Assembly: GCA_018242605.1 (NCBI GenBank)
Contig: JAFEBP010000025.1
Coordinates: forward strand, 355 to 60,237
Length of the DNA stretch: 59,883 nt
Direction: 5' to 3'
Origin: Planctomycetota bacterium
GTDB lineage: Bacteria; Planctomycetota; Phycisphaerae; Phycisphaerales; UBA1924
The position numbers were made by a program, and so were the translations under genes. The notes below the pieces were generated by a model, which saw only the letters and a list, made by a program, of their open reading frames with translations, made no database searches and was not told the DNA's origin. Of this stretch, positions 1 through 6,767 are shown in pieces (within the stretch, counting starts at the first letter, position 1; every line of letters begins with the position of its first letter).

Positions 1-288
<288 letters not shown>

Positions 289-460
289 ACCAACCAGCCG
301 TCGCGGAACAGTGTTCAACACGTTTCGCGGCCACGCATGGTTCTGGCCTTAGCGCTGCATTGAATACATGCGGTTGAGTGTTTTCTAGATGTCATTTGTT
401 CCGGTTGCCGACCTCACGGTCGGGACCGGGCACGTCGCCTAACGGTGACGGAGCCCGATT

Positions 461-566
461 GTCGGTGAATATGAGCGAAGGGAAACACCTGTTCCCATCC
501 CGAACACAGCAGTTAAGCCTTCGCTGCCGATGATACTTCTCTGAGGGAAAGTAGGTCATCGCCGAC
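461..566 (+). rRNA. rrf: 5S ribosomal RNA
   Basis: The ends pair as the 5S terminal helix: GTCGGTGA at 461-468 with TCGCCGAC at 559-566, with one G-U pair. The internal segment CCCATCCCGAACACAGCAG is the conserved loop B/helix III region of bacterial 5S rRNA. The length of about 106 bases is slightly short but within the normal range. A strong hairpin terminator starts five bases downstream, so this is the end of the rRNA transcript. Confidence 0.93.
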
Positions 567-570
567 TTTT

Positions 571-607
571 GACCCCCGCCAGGTAAACCTGTCGGGGGTC
601 TTTTTCT
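571..607 (+). terminator. Rho-independent terminator of the rRNA operon
   Basis: The arms GACCCCCG (571-578) and CGGGGGTC (593-600) pair perfectly around a 14-base loop. A T-rich run (TTTTTCTTT) follows directly. It sits just after 5S rRNA and is the clearest intrinsic terminator in the window. Confidence 0.92.
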
Positions 608-610
608 TTG

Positions 611-652
611 GGGACTCGGGACTCGGGACTCGGGACTCGGGACTCGGGACTC
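611..652 (+). repeat. Tandem 7-mer repeat (GGGACTC)6
   Basis: Six perfect head-to-tail copies of GGGACTC are followed by a partial copy, GGGAC. The array lies in the non-coding gap between the rRNA terminator and the rpmJ promoter. The gap also holds a looser run of related G/T-rich words (655-700). No gene is supported between 568 and 901. A repeat that is perfect over 42 bases suggests recent slippage expansion. Confidence 0.9.
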
Positions 653-805
653 GGGACCAGGAGTTGGGAGTTGGCAGTTGGTGATGGTTGGAGAGGGTGT
701 TGGATTTGGCGCGGCTGGGTGGTGGTGAGGTGGGTGCAGGAGCGTGTGGCGGGGCCGCGGAATGCGGCTGCGGCTCAGGGAATTGTCGTGACTTTGGTCA
801 TGACT

Positions 806-870
806 GGGCCTAGTATCTAGGCCCGCTCCGGTTTGTGTGCGGAGGGTACGTATCGCCCGGTTCGGACCGG
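806..870 (+). promoter_or_regulatory. Putative promoter and structured leader upstream of rpmJ
   Basis: An 8-bp dyad, GGGCCTAG-TAT-CTAGGCCC (806-824), contains a -10-like TAGTAT (811-816). Two small hairpins follow: CTCCG/CGGAG (826-844) and CCGGT-TCGG-ACCGG (857-870), the second with a UNCG-type tetraloop. The 18-mer CCTAGTATCTAGGCCCGC recurs with one mismatch upstream of rplQ at 3319-3336, at a similar distance to the start codon. Reading it as -10 plus start-site region of a ribosomal-protein promoter is inference; no good -35 is visible. Confidence 0.5.
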
Positions 871-901
871 ACCAACATCCGTCAAAATTGGAAGGTGCCA
901 C

Positions 902-1018
902 GTGAAGGTCAAGGCAAGCGTCAAGAAGATGTGCAGCTCCTGCCAGGTGGTTCGTCGCAAGGGCAAGCTGCGCGTGATCTGCAAGGCTGATCCGAAGCAC
1001 AAGCAGGTTCAAGGCTGA
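902..1018 (+). CDS. rpmJ: 50S ribosomal protein L36
   Basis: A 38-residue protein of the large ribosomal subunit. It carries the Zn-binding set of zinc-type L36: Cys11, Cys14, Cys27 and His33, with the conserved run KVKASVKKMC at the N terminus. The start is GTG at 902, preceded by GGAAG. The upstream reading frame is longer, but its translation is not L36-like, so 902 is the right start. It heads the rpmJ-rpsM-rpsK-rpoA group and lies directly behind the rRNA genes. infA and secY, the usual upstream neighbours, are absent. Confidence 0.95.
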   Translation: MKVKASVKKMCSSCQVVRRKGKLRVICKADPKHKQVQG

Positions 1019-1134
1019 TTTTCAGGCCGTGTGGACGTGCCGCGGAACGCGGCGGCGACCGCTCGGTGTGTTACGAAGAGTTACCGCGGCGTGGGCGAGC
1101 AAGCCCGCAACAGTCGCCGGCAGGAGAATGAACA

Positions 1135-1515
1135 GTGCCCCGCATCGCAGGTATCGACGTTCCCGACAAGAAGAAGATCTTCTTCGCGCTCCAGTACATC
1201 CACGGCATCGGCCCGAAGTTCGCGGGCGACATCCTGACCAAGGCCGGGGTGGACGCGAATCTGCGTGCGAATGAGGTCGAGGAGCAGGCGCTGGCTCAGA
1301 TCAACGCCGTGATCGATGCGGAGTACCTGGTGGAGGGCGCCCTGCGTCGCCAGGTGTCGCAGAACATCCAGCGTCTCAAGGACATCAAGTCGTACCGCGG
1401 CGATCGCCACCGCAAGGGCCTCCCGGTCCGCGGCCAGCGGACGCAGTCCAACGCCCGCACCCGCAAGGGCAAGAAGAAGACGGTCGCCGGCAAGAAGGGC
1501 GTCAAGGCCAAGTAA
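1135..1515 (+). CDS. rpsM: 30S ribosomal protein S13
   Basis: A 126-residue S13, which sits in the head of the small subunit and contacts 5S/23S bridges and P-site tRNA. It has the conserved start PRIAGIDVP, the helix-hairpin-helix region IHGIGP, and the basic C-terminal tail with RGQRTQSNARTRKG. The start is GTG with CAGGAGA upstream. It is 116 bases downstream of rpmJ and 183 bases upstream of rpsK, which is looser spacing than in most bacterial S13 operons. Confidence 0.96.
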   Translation: MPRIAGIDVPDKKKIFFALQYIHGIGPKFAGDILTKAGVDANLRANEVEEQALAQINAVIDAEYLVEGALRRQVSQNIQRLKDIKSYRGDRHRKGLPVRGQRTQSNARTRKGKKKTVAGKKGVKAK

Positions 1516-1698
1516 GCAAAGATCGGGCATCGGGCGTCGGGCATCACGATTCATGCCCGCGCGGGTGCCCGCGGTTCAGGTCATCGTTCAGGCACACCTC
1601 ATCGTCCTCGCAAGCCGGGTTTGTCCGGTTCATTGGGTTCGCGATGGGCACCATCACCGGGTACGACCCAAAGGGTCGGTTGATCCGAGGAGTTCAGA

Positions 1699-2073
1699 AT
1701 GTCGAAGAAGGGCAAAGTCAGGAAGAACGTCGTTCGCGGCATCGTCCACATCAAGGCGACGCAGAACAACACGATCGTCACGATCACCGACACCAACGGC
1801 GAAACGCTGGCCTGGGACTCGGCGGGGACGATCGGCTTCAAGGGCGCCCGCAAGAGCACGCCGTTCGCGGCGACCCGCGCTGCTGAGCAGTGCGCCGGCA
1901 AGGCTCGCAAGATGGGGATGAGCGAAGTTGAGATCCGGATCAAGGGCGCCGGCGCGGGCCGCGAGAGCGCTGTGAACGGTCTGACGGCCGCGGGCCTGCG
2001 GGTCACGGCGGTGGAGGATCACACGCCGGTTCCGCACAACGGTTGCCGTCCCAAGAAGCGTCGTCGCGTCTAA
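1699..2073 (+). CDS. rpsK: 30S ribosomal protein S11
   Basis: A 124-residue S11 of the small-subunit platform. The conserved block NTIVTITDTNGETLAW lies in the first third. The C terminus PVPHNGCRPKKRRRV is the invariant S11 tail. ATG start with CCGAGGAG upstream. In most bacteria rpsD follows here; in this window the next gene is rpoA, so rpsD must be elsewhere. The 183-base gap before this gene contains GC-rich imperfect repeats but no recognisable gene. Confidence 0.96.
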   Translation: MSKKGKVRKNVVRGIVHIKATQNNTIVTITDTNGETLAWDSAGTIGFKGARKSTPFAATRAAEQCAGKARKMGMSEVEIRIKGAGAGRESAVNGLTAAGLRVTAVEDHTPVPHNGCRPKKRRRV

Positions 2074-2255
2074 GGAATGCGGTCTTCGCCGCGGGGCCCC
2101 TGGAGGCCCCGTGCGGCATCAGAAACTGAAACGTCCGGCCCGGAACAGAAGGTTCCCAGCGCACCTCGGCACGCTGGCGGACCGTGCATCCGGAGTTCGG
2201 TCACCACGGCACCGGTTGCGACCGGTCATGTCGGCCGAGGCAGAGGGTTACTTCC

Positions 2256-3278
2256 ATGTCCACACGCGTGCGTTGGCGGGGTCTTGAACTCCCCACCCGA
2301 GTCATCACTGATCCCAAGTTTCGCGGCGATACGTTCGGCCGCTTCTACGTCGAGCCCTTCGAGCGCGGCTTCGGCACCACTGTGGGCAATAGCCTGCGCC
2401 GGGTGCTGCTGTCGTCGCTGGAGGGCGCGTCGGTCTCTGCGATCAAGATCAAGGGCGTTCAGCACGAGTTCTCCTCGCTCAAGGGCGTGATGGAGGACGT
2501 GACGGACATCGTCCTGAACGTGAAGCAACTGATCGTCAAGATGGAGGGCGATGAGCCCAAGACGATGAAGCTCGCGGCCCGCGGGCCCGGCGAGGTGACG
2601 GCGGACATGATCCAGGCCGACACCGCCATCACCATCCTGAACAAGGATCTGGTGATCGCGACTCTGACGGATGCGATCGACTTCGAGATGGACCTGCAGG
2701 TGACCAAGGGCCGCGGGTACGTTCCGGCCAGCGAGCAGTACGAGGACCAGGAGGAGCAGGAGATCGGCCTGATCCACGTGGACGCGCTCTACTCGCCGGT
2801 GCAGCGGGTCCGCTACAAGGTCGAGGAAACCCGTGTCGGCCAGCGGACCAACTACGACAAGCTCACGCTGGAGATCTGGACCAACGGGACCGTGACGCCG
2901 GACCTGGCGCTGGTGGAAGCGGCCAAGATCTTCCGCAAGCACCTCAACCCGTTCGTGCAGTACTTCGACGTTGGCGAGGACATCGTCAGCGACGAGGCGG
3001 CGGCGGCGGCGACGGTGGACGAAGACCTGATCCGCAAGCTGAACATGCCCATCACCGAGCTGGAACTGTCGGTGCGTGCGAGCAACTGCCTTGAGTCCGC
3101 GCGGCTCGAGACGGTGGCGCAGCTGGTGACCCAGACGGACGCGGACCTGCTCAAGCTCCGTTCGTTCGGCCGGACCTCGCTGCGTGAAGTGAAGCGCAAG
3201 CTGCAGGAGATCGGGCTGGACCTGAACATGACCCTTCCGGAGGGTTACCAGGTGACCCCGGTGCAGTTGCCCGGTTGA
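2256..3278 (+). CDS. rpoA: DNA-directed RNA polymerase alpha subunit
   Basis: 340 residues, the normal size. The N-terminal dimerisation domain includes EPFERGFGTTVGNSLRRVLL (residues about 30-50). The C-terminal domain includes LELSVRASNCL and the RSFGRTSLREVKRKL helix-hairpin-helix that binds UP elements and activators. ATG at 2256 is chosen because it follows CAGAGGG and because MSTRVRWRGLELP matches alpha N termini. An upstream in-frame ATG at 2184 would add 24 residues with no family resemblance. Confidence 0.96.
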   Translation: MSTRVRWRGLELPTRVITDPKFRGDTFGRFYVEPFERGFGTTVGNSLRRVLLSSLEGASVSAIKIKGVQHEFSSLKGVMEDVTDIVLNVKQLIVKMEGDEPKTMKLAARGPGEVTADMIQADTAITILNKDLVIATLTDAIDFEMDLQVTKGRGYVPASEQYEDQEEQEIGLIHVDALYSPVQRVRYKVEETRVGQRTNYDKLTLEIWTNGTVTPDLALVEAAKIFRKHLNPFVQYFDVGEDIVSDEAAAAATVDEDLIRKLNMPITELELSVRASNCLESARLETVAQLVTQTDADLLKLRSFGRTSLREVKRKLQEIGLDLNMTLPEGYQVTPVQLPG

Positions 3279-3312
3279 TTTTCACGATTTTTCGGCGGTG
3301 GGCCTCAGCGGG

Positions 3313-3397
3313 CCTACCGCCTATTATCTAGGCCCGCCTTCGGGCGGTCTTGAGGTTTGGAAGTGCATTTTTTCGCCCCGAGGCATTGAGCTCGGGG
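3313..3397 (+). promoter_or_regulatory. Putative promoter and structured leader upstream of rplQ
   Basis: The 18-mer CCTATTATCTAGGCCCGC (3319-3336) matches the rpmJ upstream motif at 17 of 18 positions and contains a -10-like TATTAT (3322-3327). It runs into a CCGCC-TTCG-GGCGG hairpin with a UUCG loop. A second stem, CCCCGAG/CTCGGGG (3376-3397), lies 22 bases before the rplQ ATG. Together they suggest that rplQ has its own transcription start and a folded leader, possibly for feedback control. The function is inferred. Confidence 0.45.
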
Positions 3398-3419
3398 TCA
3401 AGATTTCGGAGCGTGGATC

Positions 3420-4028
3420 ATGCGTCACGGCAGAGCTGGCTACAGGTTGGGTCGGAAAACAGCGCACCGCACCTCGACCCTGCGCAACCTCGCGGCGGGG
3501 CTGTTCGAGCACGGACAGATCGTGACCACGATCCCCAAGGCCAAGGCGGTGCAGCCGCTGGTCGAGAAGATCATCACGCTGGCCAAGCGCGGCGACCTGG
3601 CGGCCCGGCGCCTGGTGATCGCCAAGCTCGGCGGCGACAAGGGCGGCTTTGAGTGGCTCTACCTGCCCAAGAAGCCCACCGAGGCTGAGCAGGAGAACAT
3701 CCAGAAGAAGCGCGATCAGCACGCGCAGTTCTTCGACCTGCCCGCGAGCAGCGAGGTGGAGATGAACCGCTACGGCGAGGTCCGCAAGCGGCCCCGCCTG
3801 GTGAAGCACATCTTCGACCGCGTGGCTCCCAAGTTCGCGGACCGCAACGGCGGCTACACCCGCATCGTCAAGCTCGGCAAGTGGCGGATCGGTGACGCTT
3901 CCGAGCTCGCGCTGCTCCAGTTGTGCGGCAACGAGGAAGGCGCCGAGATCGGCGGCCAGCCCAGCACGCGTCGTCGCATCGCCGACAAGCGGACGGCGTA
4001 CGCGGCGCAGCTGCGCAAGGGTTCGTGA
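3420..4028 (+). CDS. rplQ: 50S ribosomal protein L17
   Basis: The first 120 residues are a normal L17: MRHGRAGYRLGRKTAHRTS at the N terminus, then LFEHGQIVTTIPKAKAVQPLVEKIITLAKRG in the core. The total is 202 residues against about 120-130 in most bacteria. The extension is charged, with an insertion rich in Lys/Glu (about 80-125) and a polar tail ending in YAAQLRKGS. Such extended L17 forms occur outside Proteobacteria. It ends the r-protein group and is followed by a hairpin. Confidence 0.94.
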   Translation: MRHGRAGYRLGRKTAHRTSTLRNLAAGLFEHGQIVTTIPKAKAVQPLVEKIITLAKRGDLAARRLVIAKLGGDKGGFEWLYLPKKPTEAEQENIQKKRDQHAQFFDLPASSEVEMNRYGEVRKRPRLVKHIFDRVAPKFADRNGGYTRIVKLGKWRIGDASELALLQLCGNEEGAEIGGQPSTRRRIADKRTAYAAQLRKGS

Positions 4029-4033
4029 TCGGG

Positions 4034-4052
4034 CCGGCCCGAGGCGGGCCGG
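4034..4052. terminator. Hairpin between convergent rplQ and the MBL hydrolase gene
   Basis: A perfect 8-bp stem, CCGGCCCG (4034-4041) with CGGGCCGG (4045-4052), has a 3-base loop and is flanked by GATC on both sides. It lies between two convergent genes, so it could stop transcripts from both sides. There is no clear T tract, so termination efficiency is uncertain. Confidence 0.5.
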
Positions 4053-4056
4053 GTGA

Positions 4057-4893
4057 TCAGATATTCCAGAGAAGTTCTTGAGCCCGTCGTGTCACCACGG
4101 CGGGTTTTTTATTGGCGATATGAACCCAGGGGGTGGGGGTGTCGTGGGAGGAAATCACGACGGGGCACGGAGCGGAGGCGTGAGCCGCGGCGGCCTGGGC
4201 GGGGGTGTTGCACTGGCGGGAGAGGTGCAGGAGGACAACTGCTTCGCGGGGGGCGATGGTGGAGACGGCGCGGGCGCTCTGCTCGTTGCTGAGGTGGCCC
4301 TTGCCGCCCATGATGCGCTGCTTGAGAAAGTCCGGGCGGTTGCTGGCCAACTGCATGCGCGGGCAGTAGTTTGACTCGATGGCCAGGACGTCGACGCCGG
4401 CGACATGATCGCAGAGTTCCTGGGTGGGGCGGCCGGCGTCGGTGATGAATCCCAGGGTGGCGCCATCGGCGAAGGTGAAGCGGAACGCCGCGGTTCCCAG
4501 ATCGTCGTGTTTGACGAGGAGAGGCGACACCCGCACTCCGGGGGCGGGGTCGAAATCGGTGTCGAAGACGTCGGAACGCAGGTGGCCCAGGCCGCTTCGC
4601 TCGGCTCGGCCGCGGTGGCGCCGGTGCATGAAGACAGTGGTGGACTCGGGCATCGCGGCGGCCCAACCCGGGTGCCAATGGTCGATGTCGAGGTGGGTGA
4701 GGATGACGGCGTGAGGCGTGATGCCCTTCAGGCCGACGGAGGCAAGGAAGGCGGCGGTGCGGCGCGGGGAGATGCCGGCGTCGATCAGGAAGATGCGGCG
4801 CTCCCCGGAGTGATCTTGAACGCAGAGCGCGGTGCAGTTGCCCGAGGAACTGCTGGCGAGGACGCAGAGAGATGCGCCGGCGCCTTGGGTCAC
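4057..4893 (-). CDS. MBL-fold metallo-hydrolase (WalJ/YycJ-like)
   Basis: 278 residues. The metal-binding motif THLDIDHWHPG (about 66-76) is a variant of HxHxDH in which Leu replaces Gly/Ala and the first ligand pattern is H-L-D-I-D-H. The N terminus with LASSSSGNC is typical of the YycJ/WalJ branch, whose members have 5'-3' exonuclease activity in some species. The middle segment AIESNYCP and the later GHLSNEQ are also family signatures. It overlaps lpxA by four bases (ATGA), so the two are co-translated. The exact substrate cannot be told. Confidence 0.82.
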   Translation of the reverse strand: MTQGAGASLCVLASSSSGNCTALCVQDHSGERRIFLIDAGISPRRTAAFLASVGLKGITPHAVILTHLDIDHWHPGWAAAMPESTTVFMHRRHRGRAERSGLGHLRSDVFDTDFDPAPGVRVSPLLVKHDDLGTAAFRFTFADGATLGFITDAGRPTQELCDHVAGVDVLAIESNYCPRMQLASNRPDFLKQRIMGGKGHLSNEQSARAVSTIAPREAVVLLHLSRQCNTPAQAAAAHASAPCPVVISSHDTPTPWVHIANKKPAVVTRRAQELLWNI

Positions 4894-5711
4894 GCGTCGA
4901 ACTCCTGTTCCTCATCGTGGTGGCTGGGGCCGCGGGCGATGGGGCGCTTGGCTTCGGCGACGAATCGGGCCATCTCGGCCACGAGGGGCGAGTGCTTGCC
5001 TCTGGCTTCCAACTGAGCGATCATGTCGGGCTTGGTGAGGGTCTTGCGGAGCACGTGCCAGAAGGCGTTGCGCACCGCCGTGACTTCGTCTCGCGGCACA
5101 CCGGAGCGGCGCAGTCCGACGAGGTTGACCGTGTGGATGACGTTTCGGCTGCCGAGCACGCAGAAGGGAGGGACGTCGCACGATGTGCCGCAGAGCCCGG
5201 AGATGAAGGCCATGCGGCCGATGCGTGTGAACTGATGAACGGCGCTGTTGCCGCTGAGGATGGCGCTGTCCTGCACGAGCGAGTGGCCGGCGAGCAGGCA
5301 GCTGTTGGCGAGGATGACGTTGTTGCCGACGCGGGCGTCGTGCCCGGCGTGGCTGGTGGCCATCATCATGACGTTGTTGCCGATCTGTGTGGGCGTGTCC
5401 GTCTTGGTGGCGGCGTGGACGGTGACGTGCTCGCGGAGGAGACAGTTCTCGCCGATGGTCACTCCGGCGGTGACGTCGCCCAGCTTGAACTTGTAGTCCT
5501 GGGGAGGGAAACCGATGCAGACGCCGGGGTAGAGCGTGGTGCCGGCGCCGATGCGGGCCGGGCCTGTGATGTGTACGGAGGCCACCAGTCGCACTCCCGC
5601 GCCGAGTTGAACGCGGCCCGCAAGAACGCAGAAGGGACCGATCTCAACGCCATCGCCGAGTTCGCATTCCTTGCTGACGAAGGCGGTGGGGTGGATGCTG
5701 TAGTTGGCCAT
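4890..5711 (-). CDS. lpxA: Acyl-ACP--UDP-N-acetylglucosamine O-acyltransferase
   Basis: First step of lipid A synthesis in the cytoplasm: transfer of a 3-hydroxyacyl chain from ACP to UDP-GlcNAc. 273 residues with left-handed beta-helix hexapeptide repeats from IHPTAFVSK onward. The catalytic His is probably His124 in GHDARVGN. The C-terminal helical part contains GLRRSGVPRDEV, typical of LpxA. ATG at 5711 is chosen because MANYSIHPTA aligns with LpxA starts; the longer frame adds a non-homologous stretch. It is separated here from lpxD, fabZ and lpxB. Confidence 0.92.
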   Translation of the reverse strand: MANYSIHPTAFVSKECELGDGVEIGPFCVLAGRVQLGAGVRLVASVHITGPARIGAGTTLYPGVCIGFPPQDYKFKLGDVTAGVTIGENCLLREHVTVHAATKTDTPTQIGNNVMMMATSHAGHDARVGNNVILANSCLLAGHSLVQDSAILSGNSAVHQFTRIGRMAFISGLCGTSCDVPPFCVLGSRNVIHTVNLVGLRRSGVPRDEVTAVRNAFWHVLRKTLTKPDMIAQLEARGKHSPLVAEMARFVAEAKRPIARGPSHHDEEQEFDA

Positions 5712-5786
5712 AAGGGCCCAAGTGTACGTTGGCTTCCGGGTGATTGTGACGGAGCGGGGTCGGGCGTTGTACCCTGTTTCAACGAG

Positions 5787-6497
5787 ATGCCGCGGCAACT
5801 GGAAATCATCGATCTGGGCGTGTTGCGGTACGACGACGCGTACGCCGAGCAGGGGCGGCGCGTGGAGGAGGTCGTCGCGGCGCGTGACGCGGGCGGGCGG
5901 GTGGGTTATCTACTGCTGGTGAGTCATCCGCCGGTCATCACGGTGTCGCGCCGGGCCGGGGCGGGAGCGCATCTGCTGGCGACGCCGGAACTGCTGGCGT
6001 CCAAAGGGATTGAGGTGCGGGAGACGGACCGGGGCGGGGACATCACGTACCACGGGCCGGGCCAGTTGGTGGTATACCCCATTCTGGATCTGAACCTGCT
6101 CAACCTGGGGCTGCACGAGTACATGCGGATGCTGGAGCAGGCCGTGATCGATACTTGTGAGGAGTTTGGGATTCGCGGCGAACGCGATTCAACGGCGACT
6201 GGCGTCTGGGTGGCGGGCGCGAAGATATGCGCGTTTGGGGTGCGGGTGCGCAAATGGGTGAGCATGCACGGGCTTGCGCTGAATGTCGAGACTGACCTTT
6301 CGCACTTCGGGCTGATCGTGCCGTGCGGGTTGCACGGGAGGCCGGTGACGAGCGTGAAGGCGGTGCTCGGTGCTGCGGCGCCGGGGCCGGGAGCGGTGCT
6401 GGAAAGACTGGTGGCGCACCTGAGCGGGCACATTGATGCGGCGAGGCGTCGGGCGGAAGTTCAGCGCGATGCGGCACGGTCGCGGGCGGGCGGTTGA
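5787..6497 (+). CDS. lipB: Octanoyltransferase (lipoate biosynthesis)
   Basis: Transfers octanoate from octanoyl-ACP to lipoyl domains of 2-oxoacid dehydrogenases and the glycine cleavage H protein. 236 residues. Conserved blocks are RGGDITYHGPGQLVVYPI, the catalytic Lys146 in GAKICAFG and the catalytic Cys180 in LIVPCGL. ATG at 5787 gives MPRQLEIIDLG, a standard LipB N terminus; the open frame extends far upstream but is antisense to lpxA and not real. It is divergent from lpxA with 75 bases between. Confidence 0.94.
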   Translation: MPRQLEIIDLGVLRYDDAYAEQGRRVEEVVAARDAGGRVGYLLLVSHPPVITVSRRAGAGAHLLATPELLASKGIEVRETDRGGDITYHGPGQLVVYPILDLNLLNLGLHEYMRMLEQAVIDTCEEFGIRGERDSTATGVWVAGAKICAFGVRVRKWVSMHGLALNVETDLSHFGLIVPCGLHGRPVTSVKAVLGAAAPGPGAVLERLVAHLSGHIDAARRRAEVQRDAARSRAGG

Positions 6498-6767
6498 ACC
6501 TCTCAGAGCATCAGACTGCAGAAGCCCAAGCGAGCGGGGAGGGCCGCCGAGTCTTTCGGGCCGCGAACCCATCGATGATTGCTTTCTGTCAGGGAAGTTG
6601 GTTGTGGCACATGTTCCCCGATTCCGGTCAGCCCAGGGATTGACCCGGCCAGCATCGAGCAAAACTGCCCAGCAAGCCGAATAAGTCGTTAGAGGTCACG
6701 AGCGATTCTCCCGATGACTGATCGTTCGGGTTATCGCCGTTTGGGCGCTTAGACCGGGAGGCCGTGA

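Noticed and set aside
608..820. 70-residue reading frame over the 7-mer array
   Set aside because: Encodes the repeat itself and then low-complexity residues; no RBS, no family.
4872..5786. Long in-frame extension of lipB
   Set aside because: It is antisense to lpxA and its translation has no LipB resemblance; the start at 5787 matches the family.
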